DNA of 64,000 nt from assembly GCF_048892425.1 (NCBI RefSeq), contig NZ_JBLZHU010000004.1, forward strand, positions 1 through 64,000, read 5' to 3'. The position numbers were made by a program, and so were the translations under genes. This DNA is from Pacificispira sp002696645. GTDB lineage: Bacteria > Pseudomonadota > Alphaproteobacteria > UBA8366 > Aestuariispiraceae. The notes beneath the pieces were generated by a model. That model saw nothing but the letters and a program-made list of their open reading frames with translations, was not told the DNA's origin and ran no database searches. Positions 34,567-42,650 of this stretch are shown here, one piece after another (position 1 is the stretch's first letter; each line of letters opens with the position of its first letter).

Positions 34567-34634
34567 TAGGCACAGTGGCAGCTAAACAGCCATGTTAGCA
34601 AGGAAGTTTGTGTATGTGAACAATGTTAGTAATG

Positions 34635-35072
34635 TCATATAACGTCATTTGATAGGAGATTAAGTTTGACGCGCTGCAACAGTGTCAACAGCGCGTCGTG
34701 TTCATTCTCTGGGATTCCATTCAGTGCGGCTTTTTGTGTTTCAGCGGCATGTTCCCATAAACGTTCCAGAACAGGCTCCGCCGCAGGGGTTAGATAAAGC
34801 TGAATAGCCCTACGATCTGTGGGATCTGGTCGTCGTTCGATTAATCCGTTTTCCTGTAGGTAATCCAATTGGCGACCCAATGATATGGGCTGTATTTCCA
34901 GGTATTCTGCCAGCGTCACCTGCCGTATCCCTTCATGATGGGACAAATACGCCAAGGCGCGCCATTGCGCCTGAGAAAGCCCTAAATTGACGGCGCGCTG
35001 ATTGAAATCGCGCCGCAGCAACCGGGCTACTTCATGCACAATGAAACCAAAGCTCTTTTTGGGATGGCGCAT
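34635..35072 (-). CDS. MarR-family transcriptional regulator
   Basis: The 145-residue protein (from ATG 35072; a start at 35102 lies inside a palindrome and has no ribosome site) shows the MarR winged helix: SQAQWRALAYLSHHEGIRQVTLAEYLEI, the recognition helix ISLGRQLDYLQENGLIERRPD and the wing DRRAIQLYLTP. MarR proteins repress multidrug efflux genes and release on binding phenolic ligands. It points towards emrAB, on the same strand but 17.6 kb away across the island. The simplest reading is that it was the adjoining emrAB regulator before the insertion. Its last codons lie at the island junction. Confidence 0.88.
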   Translation of the reverse strand: MRHPKKSFGFIVHEVARLLRRDFNQRAVNLGLSQAQWRALAYLSHHEGIRQVTLAEYLEIQPISLGRQLDYLQENGLIERRPDPTDRRAIQLYLTPAAEPVLERLWEHAAETQKAALNGIPENEHDALLTLLQRVKLNLLSNDVI

Positions 35073-35101
35073 AAACAAACTTTCTGAGGATTTAGTAAAC
35101 A

Positions 35102-35116
35102 TTATATATTATATAA
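35102..35116. promoter_or_regulatory. AT-rich palindrome before marR, candidate autoregulatory operator
   Basis: TTATATA-T-TATATAA is a perfect 7-bp inverted repeat about 30 bp upstream of the preferred marR start. It resembles the palindrome in front of emrA (17013-17030) and may be bound by the same protein. Confidence 0.45.
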
Positions 35117-35213
35117 GAAGCTGACAAACAAGACTGTCAGCAAATTTCGCAAAAACATCACAATTCTGTCCCCGAAATGGGCCATCTTAGCGCCAGAAGC
35201 GACGAGCCGGATA

Positions 35214-35257
35214 TTGACAACAAATGATATATCCATTATTCATGAATTATGGATATA
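35214..35257 (+). promoter_or_regulatory. arsR promoter and ArsR-type operator
   Basis: TTGACA (35214-35219), a 17-bp spacer and TATTCA (35237-35242) form a promoter whose expected start point (+1 near 35249) is the A of the arsR ATG. A 30-bp near-perfect palindrome (35228-35257, outer arms TATATCCAT and ATGGATATA) covers the -10 element and the start codon. This suggests a leaderless arsR message and direct occlusion of RNA polymerase by ArsR. Confidence 0.65.
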
Positions 35258-35581
35258 AACAAAGCACTCGCGGCGTTTTTCGCCCTCAGTCAGCAAACCC
35301 GCCTGGATGTGTTTCGGCTTTTGGTAAAGGCGGGATCAGACGGGCTGAACGCCGGGGAAATCGCGTCTCTGCTGGACGTGAAACAAAACACCATGTCTGC
35401 CAATCTGACCGTGCTGCTGAATGCCGGGATGGTGCGCAATGAACGACACGGCCGCACAATCCGCTATTTCGCCGATTTTGATGCCATGCGCGCTCTGTTG
35501 AGTTTTCTGATGGAAGACTGCTGCGGCGGCCGCCCTGAACTTTGCCAACCTGTTATCGACGAAATTGCCTGCGCTTGCTGA
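35249..35581 (+). CDS. arsR: ArsR-family metalloregulator of the arsenic operon
   Basis: The 110-residue winged-helix protein has LSQQTRLDVFRLLV, the recognition helix QNTMSANLTVLLNAGMV and the wing NERHGRTIRYFAD. The C-terminal cysteines (EDCCGG, ELCQP, ACAC) are the probable As(III) ligands; this C-terminal Cys arrangement occurs in alphaproteobacterial ArsR. It is first in the ars operon. No ribosome site precedes the ATG, and a promoter placed exactly for leaderless transcription overlaps its operator. Confidence 0.92.
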   Translation: MDINKALAAFFALSQQTRLDVFRLLVKAGSDGLNAGEIASLLDVKQNTMSANLTVLLNAGMVRNERHGRTIRYFADFDAMRALLSFLMEDCCGGRPELCQPVIDEIACAC

Positions 35582-35606
35582 GCTCGGGCTTGCTGGGGAG
35601 GAAACC

Positions 35607-36104
35607 ATGAGTGAACATGTCTACAATGTGTTGTTTCTGTGCACAGGAAATTCTGCGCGGTCCATTATGGCCGAAGCCCTTATGAACCGTCTTGGCCAGG
35701 GCCGGTTCAAGGCATTTTCAGCAGGATCAAACCCCAAAGGGGTGGTTCATCCACAAACCATCGACCTGTTAAAGCGAATGAATTTCGATACAAGTTTTGC
35801 GCGGTCAAAAGACTGGGCGGAATTTGCAGAGCCTGGCGCCCCGGAAATGGATTTTGTCTTCACCGTCTGCGACAATGCCGCTGCGGAAGTGTGCCCAGTC
35901 TGGCCTGGCCAACCAATGTCTGCACATTGGGGTGTTCCTGACCCCGCAGAAGCGGAAGGGACTGAGCCGGAGAAAGCCCTGGCCTTCTCTGACACCTATC
36001 GCATGTTGAATTCCAGGATATCAGTCTTCACCTCTTTGCCGATAAACAGCATCGATAAGCTTTCACTGCAGAAGAGGCTAAATGATATCGGAACGAAAGA
36101 GTGA
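35607..36104 (+). CDS. arsC: Arsenate reductase, low-molecular-weight phosphatase type
   Basis: The 165-residue protein starts at ATG 35607 with GGGGAGG upstream. The active-site loop CTGNSARS (residues 11-18) carries the nucleophilic Cys and Arg of the LMW-PTPase fold, and FTVCDNAAAEVCPVWPG gives the further Cys residues used in thioredoxin-coupled arsenate reduction. It converts As(V) to As(III), which the downstream aquaglyceroporin can release. Its stop overlaps the aquaporin GTG start. It is one of two unrelated arsC types in this operon. Confidence 0.92.
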   Translation: MSEHVYNVLFLCTGNSARSIMAEALMNRLGQGRFKAFSAGSNPKGVVHPQTIDLLKRMNFDTSFARSKDWAEFAEPGAPEMDFVFTVCDNAAAEVCPVWPGQPMSAHWGVPDPAEAEGTEPEKALAFSDTYRMLNSRISVFTSLPINSIDKLSLQKRLNDIGTKE

Positions 36105-36781
36105 CCACGCTGTTTCGTAAGCTGGCGGCGGAGTTTGTTGGCACTGCTTTTCTGCTGGCTACAGTCGTCGGCTCAGGGATTATGGCGGAAACGCTAGCCG
36201 GTGGGAATGTGGCGGTAGCCCTTCTGGGCAACACCATCCCCACCGGTGCCATCCTGATCATTCTGATCACGCAATTCGGACCTGTCTCCGGGGCGCATTT
36301 TAACCCGGCCGTAACCCTGGTTTTCGCCTTAAAGCGAGAAATTTCCGTCCAACAGGGCCTTGGCTATGTCGGCATTCAGGTTCTGGGAGCCTTGGTCGGC
36401 GTTTGGGCTGCGCATTTGATGTTTGGCGAAGAGGTTTTGCAATTTTCCCAGAAAATACGCAGTGGCGGGGCGCAATGCTTTGCAGAAGCTGTGGCAACAT
36501 TTGGATTGGTGATGACGATCCTAGGAACAATCCGGGTTAAGAAAGAAGCAGTTGCCATGGCTGTTGGTTTATACATCACGGCCGCTTATTGGTTTACTGC
36601 GTCAACATCCTTTGCGAATCCGGCCGTCACCATTGCGCGCGCCTTTTCCGATACCTTTGCGGGGATCCGTCCCGAAGATGTGCCCTGGTTTATTGCCGCC
36701 CAATTGGTGGCCGCCGTGTTGGCCTTGGCGTATTGCAACTGGCAATTCAATACTCCTAAAAGTGAGGCGAATGACGCATGA
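36101..36781 (+). CDS. aqpS: Aquaglyceroporin of the arsenic operon (AqpS type)
   Basis: The 226-residue membrane protein has six helices and both NPA boxes (HFNPAVTL and FANPAVTI). Its GTG start overlaps the arsC stop, and its stop overlaps the next arsC start. In Sinorhizobium meliloti, AqpS replaces an ArsB/Acr3 pump: As(III) made inside leaves down its gradient through the channel. The same logic fits here, since no arsenite pump gene is present. Confidence 0.92.
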   Translation: MTTLFRKLAAEFVGTAFLLATVVGSGIMAETLAGGNVAVALLGNTIPTGAILIILITQFGPVSGAHFNPAVTLVFALKREISVQQGLGYVGIQVLGALVGVWAAHLMFGEEVLQFSQKIRSGGAQCFAEAVATFGLVMTILGTIRVKKEAVAMAVGLYITAAYWFTASTSFANPAVTIARAFSDTFAGIRPEDVPWFIAAQLVAAVLALAYCNWQFNTPKSEANDA

Positions 36782-37182
36782 GTATTGTTATCCATCACAA
36801 TCCAGACTGTGGCACATCCCGCAATGTGCTGGCGATTATCCGCGCCTTTGCGGGAGAGCCGACTGTCATTGAATACCTGAAAACCGGCTGGACCCGGGAG
36901 CAATTACTGGGATTGTTCGCGGCAGCAGGCCTGACGCCACGCGATGCGTTGAGAGTTTCAAAGTCACCGGCTGAGGAAATGGGGCTGACCGATCCAACTG
37001 TGTCTGACGAGATGATCCTGAATGCGATGGTGCAACACCCCATTCTGGTCAACAGACCCATCGTCTGCACGAAAACGGGTGTTCGATTGTGCCGCCCGTC
37101 AGAGGCTGTGTTTCCCCTGCTGCAGGTTCCGCCCGGCACACGCTTTACAAAAGAAGATGGCGACATAATTATCGCTCCATGA
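36778..37182 (+). CDS. arsC: Arsenate reductase, glutaredoxin-dependent type
   Basis: The 134-residue protein belongs to the ArsC/Spx thioredoxin-fold family: MSIVIHHNPDCGTSRNVL with the catalytic Cys at residue 11, LVNRPIVCTKTGVRLCRP with conserved arginines, and a normal length for the class. It reduces arsenate using glutathione and glutaredoxin. Having both this and the LMW-phosphatase type in one operon gives two electron routes to the same reaction. It overlaps both neighbours by four bases. Confidence 0.92.
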   Translation: MSIVIHHNPDCGTSRNVLAIIRAFAGEPTVIEYLKTGWTREQLLGLFAAAGLTPRDALRVSKSPAEEMGLTDPTVSDEMILNAMVQHPILVNRPIVCTKTGVRLCRPSEAVFPLLQVPPGTRFTKEDGDIIIAP

Positions 37183-37895
37183 ACGACACGCTTCCCAACA
37201 TCCAGAAACCCCAGCTGCACCCCATTGATATCGGTCGTTTGGCGCATGCGGGTGAGCCGACCCACCCACCCCGCATACTTATGCTGTATGGATCACTGCG
37301 GGACCGATCCTATTCGCGTTTATTGACGCAAGAAGCGGCGATGGTTTTGCGCGAATTGGGGGCAGAGGTAAAAATCTTCAATCCATCCGGCCTGCCATTG
37401 GTCGATGATGCGCCCGATACCCATGAAAAGGTCCAGGAATTGCGCACATTGTCGTTGTGGTCTGAAGCACATGTCTGGTGTTCTCCGGAACGTCACGGGG
37501 CGATGACGGGCGTGATGAAGACACAGATCGACTGGTTGCCACTGGCCCCAATTGGCGGCTTTCGTCCGACCCAGGGGCGAACCCTGGCCTTGATGCAGGT
37601 TTCCGGTGGGTCACAGAGTTTCAATACGGTCAATCAAATGCGCATTTTGGGGCGCTGGATGCGCATGATAACCATCCCCAACCAATCCTCCGTCGCCAAG
37701 GCCTTTCTGGAATTCGACGAAGACGGGCGCATGACCCCATCGCCCTATTACAATCGCATGGTCGATGTGATGGAGGAATTGATGAAATTCACCATCCTGA
37801 CCCGGGGACGTTCCGACTATCTGGTGGATCGATATTCCGAACGGGTTGAAAGCGCCCAGGACCTGTCCAAACGCGTGAACCAGAAGTCTATTTAG
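37179..37895 (+). CDS. arsH: ArsH NADPH-dependent FMN reductase
   Basis: The 238-residue flavoprotein starts at ATG 37179, overlapping the arsC stop. It has the flavodoxin-like phosphate loop LYGSLRDRSYSRLL and the ArsH segments WCSPERHGAMTGVMKTQIDW and LMQVSGGSQSFN. ArsH confers resistance to organoarsenicals by oxidising trivalent methyl-arsenicals, and it also reduces quinones or azo dyes. It closes the ars operon. Its stop codon overlaps the convergent fumC stop by 8 bp. Confidence 0.94.
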   Translation: MNDTLPNIQKPQLHPIDIGRLAHAGEPTHPPRILMLYGSLRDRSYSRLLTQEAAMVLRELGAEVKIFNPSGLPLVDDAPDTHEKVQELRTLSLWSEAHVWCSPERHGAMTGVMKTQIDWLPLAPIGGFRPTQGRTLALMQVSGGSQSFNTVNQMRILGRWMRMITIPNQSSVAKAFLEFDEDGRMTPSPYYNRMVDVMEELMKFTILTRGRSDYLVDRYSERVESAQDLSKRVNQKSI

Positions 37896-39297
37896 CCGCC
37901 GTGTCTGTTGGCCCGGTCATGGCCAGTGGGTCGACCCAGTCGTCATATTGTTCGCCCGTCACCAGCCCTGAATTAAGCGCTTCGTCGCGCAGCGTCGTAC
38001 CATTCTTATGGGCTGTCTTTGCGATCTTCGACGCATTGTCATAGCCGATATGCGGGGCCAACGCGGTCACCAGCATCAAGGATTGCGCCATCAGCGACGA
38101 TATCCGCTGCCGATCCGGTTGAAGGCCCTCGATACAGTTTTCCCCAAAGGAACGACTGGCATCGGTCAGCAAGCGGATGGACTGCAGGACATTAAAAATC
38201 AGCACAGGCTTAAACACGTTCAATTCAAAATTACCCTGACTGCCCGCGATGGTGACGGTCATGTGATTGCCCATCACCTGAGCACAGACCATGGTCATAG
38301 CCTCACACTGTGTCGGGTTAACCTTGCCCGGCATGATCGAAGACCCCGGCTCGTTCTCCGGCAGGATCAGTTCCCCAAGGCCGGACCGCGGCCCCGATCC
38401 CAGGAAGCGAATGTCCTGGGCAATCTTAAACAGACCCGCCGCGATTGTGTTCAGCACACCAGAGACTTCTACCATCGCATCATGGGCCGCGATGGCTTCA
38501 AATTTATTCTCCGCGCTGACAAACGGCAGGTCTGTTAATTCCGAGACATGCACGGCAAAACGATCCGCAAAGCCCTGTGCAGAATTCAGCCCGGTCCCCA
38601 CCGCCGTTGCCCCCTGCGCCAGGGGATACAAGCGCGGCAGGCAGGACTCCAACCGGTGTAATCCCAATTCAACCTGGCGGGCATAGCCGGAAAACTCCTG
38701 CCCCAGGGTCAAGGGTGTCGCATCCTGCAAATGGGTGCGGCCCAGCTTGACAATCTCCTGCCAGGCGGTCGCCTTTTCCGCCAAAAGGCGATGCAGATAC
38801 GTCAGGGCAGGCACCAGTTCTGAGTGCAGCTGGCGCACCGCCGCAATATGCATCGCGGTGGGAAAGGTATCGTTGGACGATTGTGACTGATTGACATGAT
38901 CATTGGGATGCACGGGGTCTTTGGACCCCAAAACCCCGCCCAATTCCTCAATAGCGCGATTAGCGATGACTTCATTGGCGTTCATATTGGTTTGTGTGCC
39001 AGACCCGGTCTGCCAGACCTTTAAGGGGAAATGCGCATCCAACGCACCATCGGCGACCTCTTTCGCGGCATTCACAATAGCCATTCCCAGACGCTTATCC
39101 AGCAAACCCTGTTCCATATTCGTCAGGGCAGCAGCCTGCTTAACAATGCCCAGCGCATGAATCAGCGGCAACGGCATGGTTTCCGTCCCGATCCGGAAAT
39201 TCTGCAGGCTGCGTTGTGTCTGGGCACCCCAATATTTCGCGGTTGGCACATCAATACTGCCAAAGGCATCTGATTCCTGGCGCATCGTGTCGGTCAT
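37888..39297 (-). CDS. fumC: Class II fumarate hydratase
   Basis: The 469-residue enzyme starts at ATG 39297 (GGAGA 8 bp upstream) and carries the fumarase/aspartase signature GSSIMPGKVNP as well as QTGSGTQTNMNANEVIANRA and GRTHLQDATP. It converts fumarate to malate in the TCA cycle as an iron-independent homotetramer. Being cofactor-free, it is useful under iron limitation or oxidative stress. It is an ordinary housekeeping gene convergent with arsH. Confidence 0.95.
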   Translation of the reverse strand: MTDTMRQESDAFGSIDVPTAKYWGAQTQRSLQNFRIGTETMPLPLIHALGIVKQAAALTNMEQGLLDKRLGMAIVNAAKEVADGALDAHFPLKVWQTGSGTQTNMNANEVIANRAIEELGGVLGSKDPVHPNDHVNQSQSSNDTFPTAMHIAAVRQLHSELVPALTYLHRLLAEKATAWQEIVKLGRTHLQDATPLTLGQEFSGYARQVELGLHRLESCLPRLYPLAQGATAVGTGLNSAQGFADRFAVHVSELTDLPFVSAENKFEAIAAHDAMVEVSGVLNTIAAGLFKIAQDIRFLGSGPRSGLGELILPENEPGSSIMPGKVNPTQCEAMTMVCAQVMGNHMTVTIAGSQGNFELNVFKPVLIFNVLQSIRLLTDASRSFGENCIEGLQPDRQRISSLMAQSLMLVTALAPHIGYDNASKIAKTAHKNGTTLRDEALNSGLVTGEQYDDWVDPLAMTGPTDTAAK

Positions 39298-39447
39298 TGC
39301 TGCAGTCTCCCATCCGTCTGGTTTAGGCATTCAACCTGTCGCCTATTACATGGGGGTGCCCCTGTTCAAATCCACAGCGCTGTGCCATCTTCTGACAAAA
39401 TCACACACGATTGATCCGCGCCAGCAGGCTGGATATCAGGGGATGTT

Positions 39448-40704
39448 ATGCGTGTTATTGTTTTAGGGGCTGGGGTCATTGGCGTCACAACGGCCTATTA
39501 TCTGGCCCGGCAAGGGGCGGAAGTCGTGGTCATCGACCGCCAGCGCGGCCCCGGTATGGAAACCAGCTTCGCCAATGCCGGGGAGTTGTCTTATGGCATG
39601 AGCAGCCCCTGGGCAGCGCCCGGCATTCCCCTGAAGGCACTGAAATGGCTGTTCATGCGCCATCGCCCCCTGTTCATCTGGCCGCTGATCAGTCCGACCA
39701 TGTGGAAATGGTGCCTGCAATTATTGATGAATTGTAACGAGGCATCCTATGCCCTGAACAAAAGCCGCATGGTGCGGGTTTCAAACTATAGCCGCGATGC
39801 CCTGACCGAATTGATGGACGAGGTCACCATCGACTTTGATCAACGAGACCAAGGCACGCTGCAATTGTTCCGCACCGAAAAGCAGGTCAAGGCAGCGAAG
39901 GCGGATCAGGCCGTGCTGGATCAATTCAATTCGCCCTATGAAGTACTGGACCGGGATGGCTGTATCGCGGCAGAGCCGGGCCTGCGCCATGTCGCCGATA
40001 AATTTGTCGGGGGCCTGCGCCTGATGGCGGACCGCACCGGCGATTGCCGTGCCTTTACCCAGGCTTTGTCGGAAAAAGCCGCAGAGCTGGGTGTGGAATT
40101 TCATTACAATGTCGTGATCGATCGGTTCGTTTCCGAAAAGGGTAAGATCATCGGGGTGGAGACGGAACAGGGTCTGGAAACCGCCGACCGCTATGTCTGT
40201 GCGTTGGGTCCCTATGCACCGATCCTGTTAAAGACGATTGGTATTCGCCTGCCGATTTATCCGATAAAGGGTTATTCCATCACCCTGCCCGTCACGGATT
40301 CCGACGCAGCCCCGCAATCGACCATCATGGACGAAACGCATAAGGTCGCGATTACCCGACTGGGCGATCGCATCCGCGTTGCCGGGCAGGCGGAAATCAT
40401 TGGCTATAACAAGCGATTGGGCGGGCATGCGACCGACAGTGTGCGCCATGTCGTCAGTGACCTGTTCCCCAAAGGCGGAGATGTCAGCAAGGCGGAAGGC
40501 TGGACCGGTCTGCGTCCCATGACGCCCGATGGCACGCCGGTGATCGGTCCGACACGGTATGACAATCTGTTCCTGAATACCGGTCATGGCACATTGGGAT
40601 GGACCATGTCCTGTGGTTCTGCCCGTGCTGTTGCGGATCTGGTCATGGATAAAAAGCCGGAAATCGATATGGACGGCCTGACAGCTGCGCGTTTTGGGCA
40701 ATAA
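39448..40704 (+). CDS. dadA: D-amino acid dehydrogenase small subunit (DadA family)
   Basis: The 418-residue FAD protein has the N-terminal dinucleotide fold VIVLGAGVIGVTTAYYLA, the DadA-specific SFANAGELSYGMSSPWAAPG, and the C-terminal GLRPMTPDGTPVIGPT and NTGHGTLGWTMSCGSARAVADL. It oxidises D-amino acids to keto acids and passes electrons to the respiratory chain at the inner membrane. It stands alone between fumC and a LysR gene, with no alanine racemase beside it. Confidence 0.92.
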   Translation: MRVIVLGAGVIGVTTAYYLARQGAEVVVIDRQRGPGMETSFANAGELSYGMSSPWAAPGIPLKALKWLFMRHRPLFIWPLISPTMWKWCLQLLMNCNEASYALNKSRMVRVSNYSRDALTELMDEVTIDFDQRDQGTLQLFRTEKQVKAAKADQAVLDQFNSPYEVLDRDGCIAAEPGLRHVADKFVGGLRLMADRTGDCRAFTQALSEKAAELGVEFHYNVVIDRFVSEKGKIIGVETEQGLETADRYVCALGPYAPILLKTIGIRLPIYPIKGYSITLPVTDSDAAPQSTIMDETHKVAITRLGDRIRVAGQAEIIGYNKRLGGHATDSVRHVVSDLFPKGGDVSKAEGWTGLRPMTPDGTPVIGPTRYDNLFLNTGHGTLGWTMSCGSARAVADLVMDKKPEIDMDGLTAARFGQ

Positions 40705-40723
40705 CGACCCGTCCTGAGATGTC

Positions 40724-41683
40724 CTATAAATAGGTGCGCTGCTCAATCGGCGTGATATTGATCTGTTCCAGTAAGGACTCCAGCAAGGCGCTTTCCGCCC
40801 TATTCATCTTGGCCTTTGGATTCCACAAGACATGAACGTCTATCGCCGGGGGATCCTCATAGGGGGGAATGCGCCACAGCAACCCGTCTTCGATATCCCG
40901 CCGCACAACATGAATTGGCAAGGGACCCACCCCCAGGCCTGCGACGATCATGCGTCGCACCTCTTCCAAATGGGCAGACGTCCCCACAACCCGCTCGTCC
41001 AATTGGGCAGCCGCCCGCATCAAGGTGACAGGGCGCAAGGCATCCCCCATCTGATCGGTCACGAAACTGACCGATGAATGGCCGACCAGATCCTGCTTTG
41101 TCAGATTAAGCCGCCCGAACAGCGGATGTGTGGGGCCGCAGAACAGTCCGAAATACTCACGATACAGCCGCCGATATTCAAGTTTCGGATTTGGATCTTT
41201 CACCAGACATACAGCCATGGATGCCCGGCGGGCCAGCACGGCGGCTGTCGCCTCCCGACTGGCAGAGACGTCAATTTGCAGCGTCGCAAGCGGATGATTG
41301 GTGTGAAATGCTGTCAGCGCATCATTAAACAGGGGGGAGATCACATGGCTGGCCATGGCAATGCGAACATGACCGCGCACTTGATCCGTGACATCGCGCA
41401 TGACAGTTCCCAGGCGCAGGATCATGCCATGAATGTCGATTACTTCCCGCTGTAGCAACCGCCCCGCTTCCGTCAGTTCAAACCGCCCGGGGGAGCGCTC
41501 TATCAGTTTTTTCCCTATGCGATCTTCCAACCGTTTCAAAGCATTAGAAACGGTGGGTTGTTTCAGGCTGAGCCGTTCCGCCGCATCCGTGACACTGTTG
41601 GATTCCGCCAGGATCAGAAATGTCCGCAGTAGATTCCAATCAAGATCGCGGGCAAGCCGTTCCGGGCTGGGATACAGGGCCAT
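40724..41683 (-). CDS. LysR-family transcriptional regulator
   Basis: The 319-residue protein (ATG 41683 preferred; GAGG 9 bp upstream, in-frame starts also at 41713) has the LysR helix-turn-helix (NSVTDAAERLSLKQPTVSNALKRLEDRIGKKL) and a periplasmic-binding-like effector domain. It is divergent from the potBCDA operon 100 bp away, with an ATAGT-N10-ACTAT motif between, so it probably activates that operon in response to a polyamine-related or amino-acid signal. Confidence 0.9.
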   Translation of the reverse strand: MALYPSPERLARDLDWNLLRTFLILAESNSVTDAAERLSLKQPTVSNALKRLEDRIGKKLIERSPGRFELTEAGRLLQREVIDIHGMILRLGTVMRDVTDQVRGHVRIAMASHVISPLFNDALTAFHTNHPLATLQIDVSASREATAAVLARRASMAVCLVKDPNPKLEYRRLYREYFGLFCGPTHPLFGRLNLTKQDLVGHSSVSFVTDQMGDALRPVTLMRAAAQLDERVVGTSAHLEEVRRMIVAGLGVGPLPIHVVRRDIEDGLLWRIPPYEDPPAIDVHVLWNPKAKMNRAESALLESLLEQINITPIEQRTYL

Positions 41684-41702
41684 ATTACCATTCCTCAAAT
41701 CT

Positions 41703-41722
41703 ATAGTCATCATTCTAACTAT
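41703..41722. promoter_or_regulatory. Candidate LysR binding box
   Basis: ATAGT (41703-41707) and ACTAT (41718-41722) form an inverted repeat with a 10-bp spacer. This corresponds to the T-N11-A pattern of LysR activators, and it lies in the divergent promoter of the regulator and potB. Confidence 0.5.
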
Positions 41723-41783
41723 CTATTTGCTGAATAGTAAACCGCATGCAACCTTTTCTGTAATAAGAAATGGAGGCTCAGGG

Positions 41784-42650
41784 ATGTCGGTAGAAGCGCG
41801 CGAAGCGCGTCAGCCTTGGATTCTACTCTCGCCAGCGCTCACCGCTGTGGCGTTGCTGCTATTCGTACCTTTGCTGTTCATCGTGGTCTATTCCTTCTGG
41901 CTGAGAACCGCCACAGGCGCAGATCAGGTTGGCTTTTTCCTGGACAATTGGCGTGAGGCACTGTCGGACGCTTTTTATCGCGACATCTTGCTCTATACGC
42001 TGAAGATCGGGGTGATCACGACCGTTGTCTGTGCCCTGATGGGCTATCCGGCCGCCTATTTCATCGCCCGTTCCAAAGGTAACAAGGCGATCCTGTTGCT
42101 GTTGCTGATGCTGCCATTCTGGATCAGTTACATTATCCGCACGATGAGCTGGATTAACATTCTGGGCGTATCTGGCGCGTTGAATTCAGCGCTTCTTGCG
42201 ATTGGCCTGATCGATGAACCGATCCAGATGCTGTATAATCAGGCAACGGTCGTTCTGGGCCTGGTTCACTTCCTGCTGCCCTTTATGGTGCTGAATGTCT
42301 ATGTCAGCTTGGAAGGGATTGATGCGTCGCTGGAAGACGCCGCGTGTTCCCTGGGCGCGACACGCTGGAACAGCTTCGTGGAAGTTACCCTTCCCCTGTC
42401 GCTGCCTGGACTGGCGGCGGGCGGGTTGCTGTGCTTCGTGCTTGGATGTGGAACCTATATCACGCCCCTGGTGCTGGGCGGGCCGACCGATGCCATGTTC
42501 GCCAATCTGGTCTACGAGGCGATAATCACCCAATTGGACTGGCCGCTGGGTTCTGCGCTGTCGCTGATGCTGTTGGCCGTACTGGGCGCGCTGGTGCTGA
42601 TCTATAACAAGTATCTGGGCATGGCGCAGTTGATGAAGGGGCTGGGCTGA
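41784..42650 (+). CDS. potB: ABC transporter permease, PotB-like
   Basis: The 288-residue inner-membrane protein starts at ATG 41784 (GGAGG 8 bp upstream); longer frames run back into the LysR gene. It has six hydrophobic segments and the EAA loop EGIDASLEDAACSLGATRWNSFVEVTLPL, which docks on the ATPase. LLLLMLPFWISYIIRTMSWINIL is typical of spermidine/putrescine permeases. It forms the channel with PotC, whose start overlaps its stop by one base. Confidence 0.9.
   Translation: MSVEAREARQPWILLSPALTAVALLLFVPLLFIVVYSFWLRTATGADQVGFFLDNWREALSDAFYRDILLYTLKIGVITTVVCALMGYPAAYFIARSKGNKAILLLLLMLPFWISYIIRTMSWINILGVSGALNSALLAIGLIDEPIQMLYNQATVVLGLVHFLLPFMVLNVYVSLEGIDASLEDAACSLGATRWNSFVEVTLPLSLPGLAAGGLLCFVLGCGTYITPLVLGGPTDAMFANLVYEAIITQLDWPLGSALSLMLLAVLGALVLIYNKYLGMAQLMKGLG

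Larger units (their letters stand above)
17031..34634 (-). mobile_element. Genomic island with recombinase trio and copper-resistance cargo
   Basis: About 17.6 kb of more AT-rich sequence separates emrAB from a marR gene that looks like its regulator. The right end holds a long palindrome and three overlapping tyrosine recombinase genes plus a TnpC-like gene. All other genes (copper and metal handling) follow on the same strand. The order recombinases-helper-cargo is that of Tn554-type elements. Exact ends are unknown: the boundaries given are the last bases that clearly belong to the flanking genes or their promoter. Candidate inverted ends are 17088-17103 and 34606-34623. Confidence 0.7.
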
